Shown here piece after piece: positions 1 through 8,266 of a DNA stretch of 27,139 nt. Where the stretch lies: contig JBHEKP010000369.1 in NCBI GenBank assembly GCA_041859375.1, forward strand, positions 1 through 27,139, given 5' to 3'. Numbering within the stretch: the first letter of the stretch is position 1; every line of letters starts with the position of its first letter. The notes beneath the pieces were generated by a model that saw only the letters and a program-made list of their open reading frames with translations, was not told the origin of the DNA and made no database searches. The position numbers and the translations under genes were made by a program. The stretch comes from JBHEKP01 sp041859375 (GTDB lineage Bacteria > Hydrogenedentota > Hydrogenedentia > Hydrogenedentales > CAITNO01).

Positions 1-3000
1 CCCGGCTTTGACAGGGGCTCGCTGTTGCCGTCGGGGAAAGTGCCGCGCCCCCAGGCGGAATAGGACACGCGCTGCACAAGGGCGTTGTAGGATTTGGTGT
101 AACGGTCCTCCGGCTCGCCGGTGAGCACAAGCGGCTGGCCCTTGGGTCCGGCGGGCTTGTCGCCGCCGTGGCAGCGGACGCAGTGTTCGTCGAGCACGGG
201 CTGGACCAGCAGCGGATAACTGAGGGGGTTGGAACCCTCGGGACCGGGCTCGATGACAGAGGGCGCACGCCGCATGGCCATGGCCGGGGCGGCCTTCACG
301 GCGGGCGCGCTGAGCCGGTGCTCGTGGCAGCCGGTGCAGGAGGCCGTCTCGCCGGGCTGGAGGTAGGTGATGCTGCGCATGACCTGGAGGGCGCGGCCCG
401 ACCCGTCGAGCGCCTGGAAGGCGAGGGACACGCCTGCGGGCGCGCGGAAGTGGGCCGACCCGTCGGGCTCAACCGGCACGGTGCCGAGCACCTGCTTTCC
501 GGGCGAGGCGTTGGGCGCGCCCACGGTGGGGTTGTTCGCGCCGGAGGTGGACTTGGGCAGCACCTGCACGATGCGCAGGCGCCTCACCTCCCCCGCGCCG
601 ATGTCGGGATCGCTGTCGTGGACGTCCTGCAAAAAGTAAACGCCTTCTTTTGGCTTGTTTTCGGTGGGCGCGGCGGCGTACTGCGGCGCGGCGCGGCGGG
701 GGCGCAGGGGCAGCGGCCACACGCTGGAGATGTTGGGGTCGCGGAGGAGCAGTTCGCGGTTGCCGAAGGCGTCCACGAAATAAAGGCCGAACATGTTCGC
801 CACGTTGGCCTTCGGTTCGCCGATGAGCGGGTCGTAACTGTACGCCGCGAGGAAATATTTCTCCGAGAGCGGGTAGGGGCTGCGGTAGCACTGGCCGGGC
901 CAGCGGTCCATCTCGTCGGTGCGCGCGGGCGGTTCGGGCGCGAGGGCCGACCGCCAGCCGGGCAGCAGCACGGCCTCGCTTTCGGGGAAGGGCGTGTCGG
1001 GCGTCAGCCGCGTGAGCGCCCCCAGCCCGTCCACTCCTTTCGCCGGGTCCACCAGAATGATGGAGCCCGCCGTCATGCCGTGGTGCGGCGCGGCGGTGGC
1101 CATCACCGCGCGGGAGCCGGGCACCGCCCGCGCCTCCCACACGCCCACCGGGTTCAGGGTGTTGTTTCCATAAAAGGCCGCGGGCGCGGTGCCGTCGGCG
1201 CGCACGGTCCAGAGCTGCTGGTAGTGGACGGCGTTCCTGTCCACATAGTCCCAGCGCGTGTAGATGACGCGCCCGTCGTTGAGCACCGAGGGGTCCCACT
1301 CCTGGGTCTCGTGGTAGGACACGGTGCGCACTTCGCCGCCGCCGCCGTCCATCATGGCCAGCGTGTACACCTCGCAGCCCGGCGAGCCGCAGCGGTGCAT
1401 GCCGCCGCGCCGCGTGGAACTGAGCACAATGCGCCCGTCGGGAAGCTCCTTCGGCGCAAAGTCGTCAAAGGGTCCGTCCGTCAGCCGGCGCACGCCGGAG
1501 CCGTCCGCCGCCATCCCGTAAAGGTGGTAGTAAAAACCCTTGCGCCCCCGGAAGGTGTCCTCGGGCGGGTTGTCCGTGGCGCAGAATGCCACGAGTATCC
1601 GGCTGCCGTCATGGGTCACCTCGGGCTGCATGAAGCTGCCCTGCGGGAAGGCGTCCGCGCCGAGCCGCCGCGTCCGCATCGGCCCGCCCGGGCGGTCCAG
1701 CACATAGATTCCGCCGCCGGGCCGCGCGTAGCGCCCGTAATACTGGGTGAGCTGGTGGCTGAAGCCCCCCGGCGCCTGTTTCACAAAAAGCAGCGGCCCC
1801 GTGTCCGCAAGGGGGTTGGAAAACACAATGGCGCGCCGCGCCCGGTGGATCTCCCGCCACAGCGCCTCCCACTCTTCACCGTTCTCCGCCGCGCCCGAGG
1901 CGCGCAGCTCTTCCGCCCGCGCCCGCAGCGCGTCCCATTCCCCGGTTTCCGCGGGGGTTCCCTCCTTCGCCAGATCATCAATGAGCGCGCCGCCCCGCGC
2001 CAGTGTCAGCGCCGCCGCCGCCGCAAAGGTGCTTTGCCTGTTTCCCGCCCCGATGCCGTCCTGCATGCGCCAGTCCCATTCCACCAGTTCCGCGTCCAGC
2101 AGCGGATGGGGCGTCACGGCGCGGATGTCAGGGAAAATCCGGGACGGGGGAGGGGGCGTGAGGTCCACGGGGAATTCGCGGCCCCCCGCCGTGTACTTCA
2201 AGGCGATCCAGCGCACGGCGGCCCCGCGGCCAGGCGCCAGGGCCTCAAGCGCCAGCGTGTCGGTGGCCTTTACGCCGTCGCAGGAAAGGGTGACCCGCGC
2301 CCTGCCGCCCGGGGACAGGATGCGCCGCGACTCGCCGCCGGAGGCCAGGGCCAGCCGCAGTTCCGCCTCCGCGCCGCCCGCATGCGCCGCCTCGGCGGTC
2401 ACCGTGAAGGGCGCGCCGATGCCGTCCACCGGAATTTCCAAACGCGCCGCGCCCCGGTGCGCCAATGCCGCCGCGCACAGGTCCAGCGGTCCGGAAAAAG
2501 CCAGTTGCGAGCCTTCATCCGCGCCGAAAAGGGCGTAACTTCCCTCCATCTCCACCGGCCCCGCCACCACATCACCGTCCAGTCCAAGCGCGGGCCGGCC
2601 AAAACCCGGCACCATCGGGTCGCGCACCAGCCGCGCATCCGCCCAGTTCGCCATGTCGCAGGCCAGTCCGTCGCCGCAGTCCGCCGCCACCAGGCGCAGC
2701 TCCCGCGCGCCCGCCACGGCCACCTCCACCGGTTTCGCCGGGTCGCTGTCCGTCATCTTCCCGCTGTCAAAGCGCTTTTCCCCGTCCACCCACACCTCAA
2801 AAGCCACGCTGCCCCTGCCGCCGCCCTGCCACTGCACCCCCGCCGCCGCCGTGAACAGCAGGTATTTCCCGTTCAGCGGCACGGTAATTTCGCCCGGCGC
2901 GTGGTGGCCCAGCCCGTGTTCATATTTGGTCTCCGCAATGTTCAGCGGCGACCCCTTCCCGCCCGGCGCAAAGGCCGCCGTCTTTATCCCCAGGTTTCCC

Positions 3001-3143
3001 CATCCCTGCTTGATGATGAACGCGCTGGTGTCCCCGTCCAGAAACCCGTCCGCGCCGCACATTGCGGCGGCAAACACCGCCAGCACCGGCACGAAACCCG
3101 TGGACACCCAAAACCTTGGCCGGAAAAACGTCCGCATAGCCAT
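1..3143 (-). CDS. Secreted NPCBM-domain, HzsA-like propeller and c-type heme protein (C-terminus cut by window edge)
   Basis: About 1047 codons are present and the frame is still open at position 1. A hydrophobic N-terminus (residues about 10-28) looks like a signal peptide. Residues about 60-165 resemble an NPCBM carbohydrate-binding module (motif YEHGLGHHAPGEI, then a beta-rich stretch). Residues about 420-800 carry WD40/PD40-like repeats such as DGSGVRRLTDGPFDDFAP and the segment GRVIYTRWDYVDR. Two heme c motifs follow: CTGCH (936-940, bases 324-338) and CVRCH (988-992, bases 168-182). This order matches proteins annotated as related to hydrazine synthase alpha subunit; the gene at 16797 is a paralogue with the same heme spacing. 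The ATG at 3143 has GGGGA upstream, and an in-frame ATG at 3137 is an alternative. Likely periplasmic or extracellular. Electron transfer is inferred; the substrate is unknown. Confidence 0.85.
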   Translation of the reverse strand, partial: MAMRTFFRPRFWVSTGFVPVLAVFAAAMCGADGFLDGDTSAFIIKQGWGNLGIKTAAFAPGGKGSPLNIAETKYEHGLGHHAPGEITVPLNGKYLLFTAAAGVQWQGGGRGSVAFEVWVDGEKRFDSGKMTDSDPAKPVEVAVAGARELRLVAADCGDGLACDMANWADARLVRDPMVPGFGRPALGLDGDVVAGPVEMEGSYALFGADEGSQLAFSGPLDLCAAALAHRGAARLEIPVDGIGAPFTVTAEAAHAGGAEAELRLALASGGESRRILSPGGRARVTLSCDGVKATDTLALEALAPGRGAAVRWIALKYTAGGREFPVDLTPPPPSRIFPDIRAVTPHPLLDAELVEWDWRMQDGIGAGNRQSTFAAAAALTLARGGALIDDLAKEGTPAETGEWDALRARAEELRASGAAENGEEWEALWREIHRARRAIVFSNPLADTGPLLFVKQAPGGFSHQLTQYYGRYARPGGGIYVLDRPGGPMRTRRLGADAFPQGSFMQPEVTHDGSRILVAFCATDNPPEDTFRGRKGFYYHLYGMAADGSGVRRLTDGPFDDFAPKELPDGRIVLSSTRRGGMHRCGSPGCEVYTLAMMDGGGGEVRTVSYHETQEWDPSVLNDGRVIYTRWDYVDRNAVHYQQLWTVRADGTAPAAFYGNNTLNPVGVWEARAVPGSRAVMATAAPHHGMTAGSIILVDPAKGVDGLGALTRLTPDTPFPESEAVLLPGWRSALAPEPPARTDEMDRWPGQCYRSPYPLSEKYFLAAYSYDPLIGEPKANVANMFGLYFVDAFGNRELLLRDPNISSVWPLPLRPRRAAPQYAAAPTENKPKEGVYFLQDVHDSDPDIGAGEVRRLRIVQVLPKSTSGANNPTVGAPNASPGKQVLGTVPVEPDGSAHFRAPAGVSLAFQALDGSGRALQVMRSITYLQPGETASCTGCHEHRLSAPAVKAAPAMAMRRAPSVIEPGPEGSNPLSYPLLVQPVLDEHCVRCHGGDKPAGPKGQPLVLTGEPEDRYTKSYNALVQRVSYSAWGRGTFPDGNSEPLSKP

Positions 3144-3202
3144 AAAATTCCCCGGGCACCCGCCCATCGCCGTCCGCAACCGTCGCGAACGGCACATTCA
3201 CT

Positions 3203-3231
3203 ATCTTAGGCCCTGCGGCGCGGCCCGTCAA
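3203..3231 (-). promoter_or_regulatory. Promoter of the NPCBM-heme protein gene
   Basis: Read on the minus strand, TTGACG (3226-3231) is followed by a 17-base spacer and TAAGAT (3203-3208), close to the sigma-70 consensus. Transcription would begin near 3196, giving a leader of about 50 bases before the ATG at 3143. It lies downstream of the terminator of the preceding operon, so this gene is probably its own transcription unit. Confidence 0.6.
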
Positions 3232-3252
3232 CACGCGGAAAAAGCCGGTGAG

Positions 3253-3292
3253 AAAAATACAACCCCCCCGCGCGGGTCGAACCCGGCGGGGG
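3253..3292 (-). terminator. Rho-independent terminator after the Gfo/Idh operon
   Basis: On the minus strand a GC-rich stem with one bulge and a TTCGA-type loop (3263-3292) is followed by a T-rich run (complement of 3253-3257). It sits just after the stop codon at 3316 and closes the four-gene operon that starts at 7451. Confidence 0.65.
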
Positions 3293-3315
3293 AGGAAAAG
3301 TCAGGACACCCCGGC

Positions 3316-4452
3316 TCACACCGTCTGGCGCGGGGGGATTTCCACCTGCCGCTTTTCCCTTGCGGCGATGTAGGCATTTTCCATGAGCTCGGTGAGCTGG
3401 GTGCCATCCTCGGTACCGAAGGGGATGGGGCCGTTTTTGACGAGGGCCTCCACCCACAGGCGCAGCGGGTTTGGTCCGGCGGCGGGAATGTCCGCGGGGG
3501 TGTGCCAGCTCTTGTCGTCGAGCTTGTTCGAGCAAATGCGCACGCTCTGCTCCTCCGGCCCGCCGACGAGCAGGCTGCCCTCGGTGCCAGAAAGCTCCAG
3601 GCTGAAGGGGCTGCGCGTGGAGACGAAACTGGTCTCCGCCACGCCCAGGCAGGCGTTCTCAAACTCGATTACGGACACGGCGTTGTCCTCCACGGGCTTG
3701 CCCAGCAGCGAGGAGAAGGCCGACACGACCCGTTTGGGCTGGCCGCCCAGCCAGCGCAGCAGGTACATGGGGTGCGCGCCGAGGTCCATCATCGCGCCCC
3801 CGCCGCAGGTGGCCGGATCCCAGAAATGCTCCGGCAGCCAGCCGCCGCAGCCGCCGTCGTGGGCCACGCGCACGCGGATGAAGGTGAGTTTGCCGAGCAG
3901 CCCCTCCTCCACGGCCTTCTTCGCGTAGAGTGTCTCCACGCGGGTGCGGAATGGGAAGGAGATGCAGAACTTCACACCCGCGTCGCGCACCGCCGCGCTG
4001 ATTTTGTCGCATTCCGCGACGGTGAGGGCCATCACCTTCTCGGTGAAGATGTGCTTGCCCGCCTTTGCCGCGGCGATCATGATTTCAGGATGCATGCTGG
4101 TGGGCGCGTTGACGCAGACGGCGTCCACGTCCCCCCGTTTGAGCAGCACGGCCAAATCCGCCTCGAAGGGGGCCTTGAGCTGCTTTGCCCAGGCCTCGCC
4201 CCGCTTGGGGTCCTCGTCCCACACGGCGGTGATATCCACCTCGGGCATGGAGGAGAGGGACTTCGCGTAGCCCTTGGCGTGGGGGTGCCACTGGCTGAGC
4301 ACGGCCACCCGCAGTTTCTTTTCCGCCGCCGGGGCCGCCGCGTCCTGCGCGCCCGCCTGCGCCGTTGCCAGACCCGCCAGCACCGCCGCCGTGCCGCCGC
4401 ACGCGAGAAATCCGCGCCGGTTGATGGTGTCGCTGTTTTGCTCAGTCGTCAT
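3316..4452 (-). CDS. Tat-exported Gfo/Idh/MocA family oxidoreductase
   Basis: The 378-residue product starts with a twin-arginine signal (NRRGFLA, residues 11-17) and an Ala-rich hydrophobic stretch, so it should be exported folded, with cofactor. A Rossmann-like N-terminal domain follows (RVAVLSQWHPHAKGY from residue 48), then TEKVMALT (137-144) in place of the usual EKP, and GGGAMMDLGAHP (217-228), the family motif with the Asp and His usually in the active site. The classical glycine-rich dinucleotide loop is not evident, unlike in the upstream paralogue. Family members oxidise or reduce sugars and cyclitols with NAD(P). The ATG at 4452 has AGGAG upstream and lies 28 bases after the previous gene. 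It is the last gene before the terminator. Substrate unknown; a role in oxidised-sugar metabolism is inferred from the DUF1080 neighbour. Confidence 0.88.
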   Translation of the reverse strand: MTTEQNSDTINRRGFLACGGTAAVLAGLATAQAGAQDAAAPAAEKKLRVAVLSQWHPHAKGYAKSLSSMPEVDITAVWDEDPKRGEAWAKQLKAPFEADLAVLLKRGDVDAVCVNAPTSMHPEIMIAAAKAGKHIFTEKVMALTVAECDKISAAVRDAGVKFCISFPFRTRVETLYAKKAVEEGLLGKLTFIRVRVAHDGGCGGWLPEHFWDPATCGGGAMMDLGAHPMYLLRWLGGQPKRVVSAFSSLLGKPVEDNAVSVIEFENACLGVAETSFVSTRSPFSLELSGTEGSLLVGGPEEQSVRICSNKLDDKSWHTPADIPAAGPNPLRLWVEALVKNGPIPFGTEDGTQLTELMENAYIAAREKRQVEIPPRQTV

Positions 4453-4480
4453 GGGTGGACTCCTTTTTCATGGTTTGCCA

Positions 4481-5680
4481 CTACAATACCAGCCCGCGCA
4501 GGTCCGCCTCCAGCGCCCATTTTTCCGCGAGCATCTGCTCCCAGGTGAGGCGCGTCTTCCGCGCCGCCGCCTCGCGGCCGAGAATTGCCGCCAGCGTCGA
4601 GTTCACGCCGGATTCCGCCGTCGGGTTGTCAAACACCCCCTGGGTGATGTTCTCGTGGAAGGTGGCGATGTTGCGGCGCGCCCCGGCCTCGTAGAGATCC
4701 TTCACCGCGCCGCCCTCCCATTTGGCGTCAAAGCCCCGCATTTCCACCGAGTCGGAGTAGCCGGTCTTTAGATAGCCCGTCCGGCAGTGGGCGACGCAGT
4801 CGCAGTGGAATTCAAACTTGTTTTTCAGGTGCTCACCCCGGTGATTGAGGATGAGCCCGCCGGCAAACTCATAGGTCAGTGAAAACACGTCGTGCGAGTC
4901 GCCGTGGGGATCGGGTCGCGCCGCGCGCGACGCGCCCGAAGCGGCGATTGGCGGCGCGCCCGCCATCCACAGCGCGACGTCGATGGCGTGGATGCCCGCG
5001 TTCACCAGATAGCCCGCGCCCAGTCCGTTGTCGTTCACCCAGATCAGGTGCCGCAGCCGGCTTTCCGCGTTTTCCGTCAGCGGCGGATCGCTGAATGATT
5101 CGTCCGTGTACAGCGACGCCAGCATGCCAATGCCGCCCAGCTCGCCCTTGTGGAGCCGCGCCACCCCCTCGATGTGCGCCGGGTCGGTGCGCGTTTGAAA
5201 GTCCACCAGAAAGGCCTTCTTTCCCGCTGTGGCTTTCCTCGACGCCTCCAGGATGCGCAGGCAGCCGGGCACATCGCAGGCCACCGGCTTCGCCATGTAC
5301 ACATGGCATCCCGCCGCCACCGCCGCCTCGGCGTGGTCCGGGAAACAGTAGGGGGGTGTTTCCAGGAACACCGTGTCCACACCGCTGTCGATCAGGCGCT
5401 TGTAGCCCTCCAGTCCGCTGAAACAGCGCCCGGCGTCGATGTTAAAGCGCGCCCCCGCCTCCTCCGCCACCTTAGGGAAGTAGTCCGCCACGGCGTTGAG
5501 ATCGTAGCCGCCGTGCTGCTGGATGAACTGGGCAATCATGTTGCCCCGCCCGCCCGTGCCGATCAGCCCGGCGCTGATTCTGCCCCCGTCCCGCGCGGGC
5601 GCGGCGAAGACGGCGCGCGCCGCCGCAATGCCCGCAACGCCGCCGATAAAGGTCCGCCGGTTGATGGGGTGTCCGCTCAT
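4481..5680 (-). CDS. Tat-exported Gfo/Idh/MocA family oxidoreductase
   Basis: The 399-residue product has a twin-arginine signal (NRRTFIGG, residues 7-14), a Rossmann glycine loop GTGGRG (41-46), the AKP motif with Lys131 and Pro132, and NAGIHAIDVALW (227-238) with the family active-site His and Asp. These are the marks of an NAD(P)-dependent sugar dehydrogenase fold; here the glycine loop is intact. The ATG at 5680 is chosen because AGGAGAG precedes it and the Tat motif follows at once; the frame stays open upstream but would run into the preceding gene. Its ATGA start overlaps the stop of the alpha/beta hydrolase gene, which suggests translational coupling. Probably works with the DUF1080 protein on exported glycosides; substrate not identifiable. 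Confidence 0.9.
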   Translation of the reverse strand: MSGHPINRRTFIGGVAGIAAARAVFAAPARDGGRISAGLIGTGGRGNMIAQFIQQHGGYDLNAVADYFPKVAEEAGARFNIDAGRCFSGLEGYKRLIDSGVDTVFLETPPYCFPDHAEAAVAAGCHVYMAKPVACDVPGCLRILEASRKATAGKKAFLVDFQTRTDPAHIEGVARLHKGELGGIGMLASLYTDESFSDPPLTENAESRLRHLIWVNDNGLGAGYLVNAGIHAIDVALWMAGAPPIAASGASRAARPDPHGDSHDVFSLTYEFAGGLILNHRGEHLKNKFEFHCDCVAHCRTGYLKTGYSDSVEMRGFDAKWEGGAVKDLYEAGARRNIATFHENITQGVFDNPTAESGVNSTLAAILGREAAARKTRLTWEQMLAEKWALEADLRGLVL

Positions 5681-6615
5681 TTTGGCTCTCCTGTCTTTGG
5701 TTGGGGTCGCTCTTTCTCGTCGATCTCTGTTAGGAACGCCGCGAGTTCGCGAAGGAAGTCGGGTTTGGAAAGGGTGGAAAAATGGTCCGCGCCGGGAACA
5801 ACCACTTGGCGCATGTTCGCCGTGGCCGCGCACATCTGATCGGCCAGCGGTTTCAGCGGGTCCCGTTCGCCCGCGATGCACAGCGCGGGCGTTTTGTTGT
5901 TTTTCAGCGTGTCCGCGCCGACGAGGAGCGCATCGGTGCTCCGCAGCATCGCGCTCACGGCCCTGCGGTCGTTTGCCATGGTCATCATTGTGGAGACCAT
6001 CAGGATTTTGCCCCTGCCCACGGGTCTTCCCACCGGCTGGAGCCGTTCCAGCAGTGACTCAAAGCCCCCGCCATGGTCAAGCCGGTCGGCCAGCATTTTC
6101 AAAAACGCCAAATCTTTCCCCGGATCGGAAGACCAGCCCGACCCGCAGGGTGCGACGGAGAGGAGGCGCCCGGGCCGGGTCTCCGCCATTTTCAGCGCGA
6201 TGAACCCGCCCATGGAGTATCCGACGACATGGGCCCTGTCAATGCCCAGGTGGTCCATCAGCCGGACGATGTCTTCCACAAGGGTGACGCCGTAAAGGGC
6301 GGGGTCGTGGGGCTTGCCGCTGAGTCCGTGGCCGCGCAGGTCCAGGGCAACCACACGGTGGTCCTTTGCGAGTCCGTCAAAAATGCCAGACCGCACCCAG
6401 TTCATGCCGAGGTTGACGCCCAGCCCGTGCACCAGCACCACGGGCGTGCCCGAACCCTTCTCGGCGTAGTGGATGCGCACACCGCCGGAGTCGAAATAGG
6501 CACCGGGAAGGTTGTGATCGTCGTACCGGAGCCAGGCCAGCCCGAAAAACGCGGCCCCGCCCGCTGCGGCAACGGCCAGCAGCACCGCCACTCCGATGAC
6601 TATGCGTTTACTCAT
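5677..6615 (-). CDS. Membrane-anchored alpha/beta hydrolase
   Basis: About 312 residues. One N-terminal hydrophobic helix (residues about 5-29) should act as an anchor or uncleaved signal, placing the catalytic domain outside the cytoplasm. Numbered from the GTG one codon upstream, the fold shows the oxyanion motif HGLG (64-67), the nucleophile elbow GYSMGG with Ser135, the acid in GERDP (Asp253) and the base in GADHF (His279), a complete triad. The start is ambiguous: GTG at 6618 or ATG at 6615; a GGGGGAG run abuts both and fits the ATG slightly better. It is the second gene of the operon, 26 bases after the DUF1080 gene, with its stop overlapping the next start. Likely an esterase or lactonase; substrate unknown. 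Lactone opening after sugar oxidation would suit the context, but that is a guess. Confidence 0.88.
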   Translation of the reverse strand: MSKRIVIGVAVLLAVAAAGGAAFFGLAWLRYDDHNLPGAYFDSGGVRIHYAEKGSGTPVVLVHGLGVNLGMNWVRSGIFDGLAKDHRVVALDLRGHGLSGKPHDPALYGVTLVEDIVRLMDHLGIDRAHVVGYSMGGFIALKMAETRPGRLLSVAPCGSGWSSDPGKDLAFLKMLADRLDHGGGFESLLERLQPVGRPVGRGKILMVSTMMTMANDRRAVSAMLRSTDALLVGADTLKNNKTPALCIAGERDPLKPLADQMCAATANMRQVVVPGADHFSTLSKPDFLRELAAFLTEIDEKERPQPKTGEPK

Positions 6616-6641
6616 CACTCCCCCGGACTAAAAGGTTCCTG

Positions 6642-7451
6642 CTATTTCCGGACCGGGGCCAGCGGCGTCACGTCCACGCGGCGGACAAACAATTCCGCGC
6701 CCTCCGACTGGATTTGTATGCGCCCCCGGCCGGGTTTCACGTTCAGGCACTCGTTGACGGTCACCCCGTTCAGCATCACCGTCAGTTTGCTTCCATCGGC
6801 GGTGCATTCCAGGCGGTTCCATTCGCCCAGAGGCTTTTCAACGTCATTTTTCCCCCGGAAACCTTTGACGTCCTTCCATTCCGGGTCACGGCCGAACCAG
6901 TTCAGCCGGCCCTTGTTGATAGTGACAGGTTTGCCGTCCGGCTTGTACACCGGGCAGTCCTTGTCCCGCTCCGGCGCGGCATTGGCCGTCACCTGGAAAT
7001 TGTCGCTTCCGTCGCCGACAACGATGATGTCGCCCGTGCCGCCCTCGATGAGCTGGCATTCGATGGAGTGCATCCACACCTTTCCGTAGGCGCCATCCTC
7101 GCCGGTGGAATGGACCAGCACACCGCTGTCCCGCGCGTTTTCCACCCTGGGAGCGAAGGTTTCGTCGCCCCATTTGAACTCAACCACCAGCCGGTAGTTC
7201 TCAAACTCCTCGAGTGAGGTCACGCACCCGAATTCCTCGCCGGACACGCGCAGCATGCCATCGGCCACGGTGAACACCCCCAGCGGGTCCGAATCGCGGC
7301 CCCGGTCCCTCACAAAGGAGTAGAACCCTCCGAGGTCTTTTCCGTTGAAAAGGTGAATCGTGCCGGGTTCGCCGGGGGTGGCCGCCGGGGTCTGGGCTGC
7401 GGCGCAGAGGCCGGACAGTATCACACAAGAAAGTAAGGCGGGAGCGCGCAT
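6642..7451 (-). CDS. Secreted DUF1080 (3-keto-disaccharide hydrolase family) protein
   Basis: 269 residues with a signal peptide (residues 1-19, likely cut near AAA-Q). The family signature is clear: LFNGKDL (34-40), ARDSGVLVHS (106-115), ECQLIEGGTGDI (131-142), WNRLEC (211-216) and a closing GRIQIQSEGAELFVRRVDV (243-261). DUF1080 domains form a concanavalin-like beta sandwich, and characterised members cleave 3-keto-glycosides made by Gfo/Idh-type dehydrogenases. Two such dehydrogenases follow in the same operon, which supports that role here. The ATG at 7451 is preferred over longer frames because the signal peptide begins there and GGGG lies 8 bases upstream. First gene after the promoter at 7474-7502. 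Confidence 0.9.
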   Translation of the reverse strand: MRAPALLSCVILSGLCAAAQTPAATPGEPGTIHLFNGKDLGGFYSFVRDRGRDSDPLGVFTVADGMLRVSGEEFGCVTSLEEFENYRLVVEFKWGDETFAPRVENARDSGVLVHSTGEDGAYGKVWMHSIECQLIEGGTGDIIVVGDGSDNFQVTANAAPERDKDCPVYKPDGKPVTINKGRLNWFGRDPEWKDVKGFRGKNDVEKPLGEWNRLECTADGSKLTVMLNGVTVNECLNVKPGRGRIQIQSEGAELFVRRVDVTPLAPVRK

Positions 7452-7473
7452 GTCACAAACCCCATGTTGGTTG

Positions 7474-7502
7474 AAATTAGCGAGCCTGAAATCCCGGTTC
7501 AA
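7474..7502 (-). promoter_or_regulatory. Promoter of the DUF1080 - hydrolase - Gfo/Idh operon
   Basis: On the minus strand TTGAAC (7497-7502), a 17-base spacer and TAATTT (7474-7479) form a good sigma-70 promoter. Transcription would begin near 7467, leaving a leader of about 16 bases. It lies between the DUF554 stop and the DUF1080 start, so it separates two minus-strand operons. Confidence 0.6.
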
Positions 7503-7526
7503 AAGGATAGCCCCTCACGATCGGGT

Positions 7527-8234
7527 TTATCCACCAAAGAGGCCGAGCAGCACCAGAATCAACGGCGGGAGAAACACCGCCGGGAGGAGGTTGGCCACCC
7601 GGATTTTTGTGCTTTCCAGCATGTTCAGGCCGATGGCCAGGATCAGCATGCTGCCGGCGGCGGTCATCCCGTTTTGCGCGGGGGTGGTCAGCACGTCCTT
7701 GAGCACCCCCGCCGCCAGCGTAATCGTGCCCTGGTAGACAAAGACGGACACCGCCGAAAAGATCACGCCCACGCCGAGGGTGGATGCGAAAACCGCCGAG
7801 GAGATGCCGTCGATGAGCGACTTGGCGAAAAGGGTCTCATGGTTGCCCGAAAGGCCGCTCTGGAGTGAGCCGACAATCGCCATCGCCCCGACGCAAAAAA
7901 CCAGGCTCGCCGTCACAAAGCCCTCGGACACCCGGCCGCCGCGCCCCTTCAGCCGTTTTTCCAGCCGGTCCCCGAAACGCTTCAGCGCGCCGTCGATGTC
8001 GAGCAACTCCCCGATTGCCGCGCCAAAAGCAATGGACACGATGACAATCAGCACGTCCCGCGAGGCCAGCGACGCCGCGACGCCGGTGATGCCGAGGATG
8101 CTAATGAAAACCACGCACAGTCCCAGCGCCTTCGTCATCGTGCCCTGGACGCGTTCTGGAATTCTGCCCCCCGCCGCCAGGCCGACAAGGCTTCCGGCGA
8201 TTATGGCCAGCGCGTTTACCACGGTTGCTATCAT
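7527..8234 (-). CDS. DUF554 family integral membrane protein
   Basis: 235 residues, rich in hydrophobic helices (about six or seven predicted by eye: 1-22, 36-52, 58-75, about 105-125, about 140-165, about 170-190 and 210-235). Motifs such as VNALAIIAGSLVGLAAGGRIP at the N-terminus, GAAIGELLDID, and IVGSLQSGLSGNHE resemble the DUF554 family, which includes E. coli YqgA and B. subtilis YdfK. Family function is unknown; a transport role is often assumed. The ATG at 8234 lies 32 bases after the Smr gene, in a probable operon with it and the TerB/DUF697 gene. Confidence 0.88.
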   Translation of the reverse strand: MIATVVNALAIIAGSLVGLAAGGRIPERVQGTMTKALGLCVVFISILGITGVAASLASRDVLIVIVSIAFGAAIGELLDIDGALKRFGDRLEKRLKGRGGRVSEGFVTASLVFCVGAMAIVGSLQSGLSGNHETLFAKSLIDGISSAVFASTLGVGVIFSAVSVFVYQGTITLAAGVLKDVLTTPAQNGMTAAGSMLILAIGLNMLESTKIRVANLLPAVFLPPLILVLLGLFGG

Positions 8235-8266
8235 GTCAACACCACTCCACGGGCGCGTCCGGCCCT

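Noticed and set aside
168..3209. Long plus-strand open frame (over 1000 codons) opposite the NPCBM-heme gene
   Set aside because: It is antisense to a frame with signal peptide, NPCBM, propeller repeats and two heme motifs. Its product is Arg/Gly/His/Pro-rich and shows no domain, as expected for the complement of a GC-rich gene.
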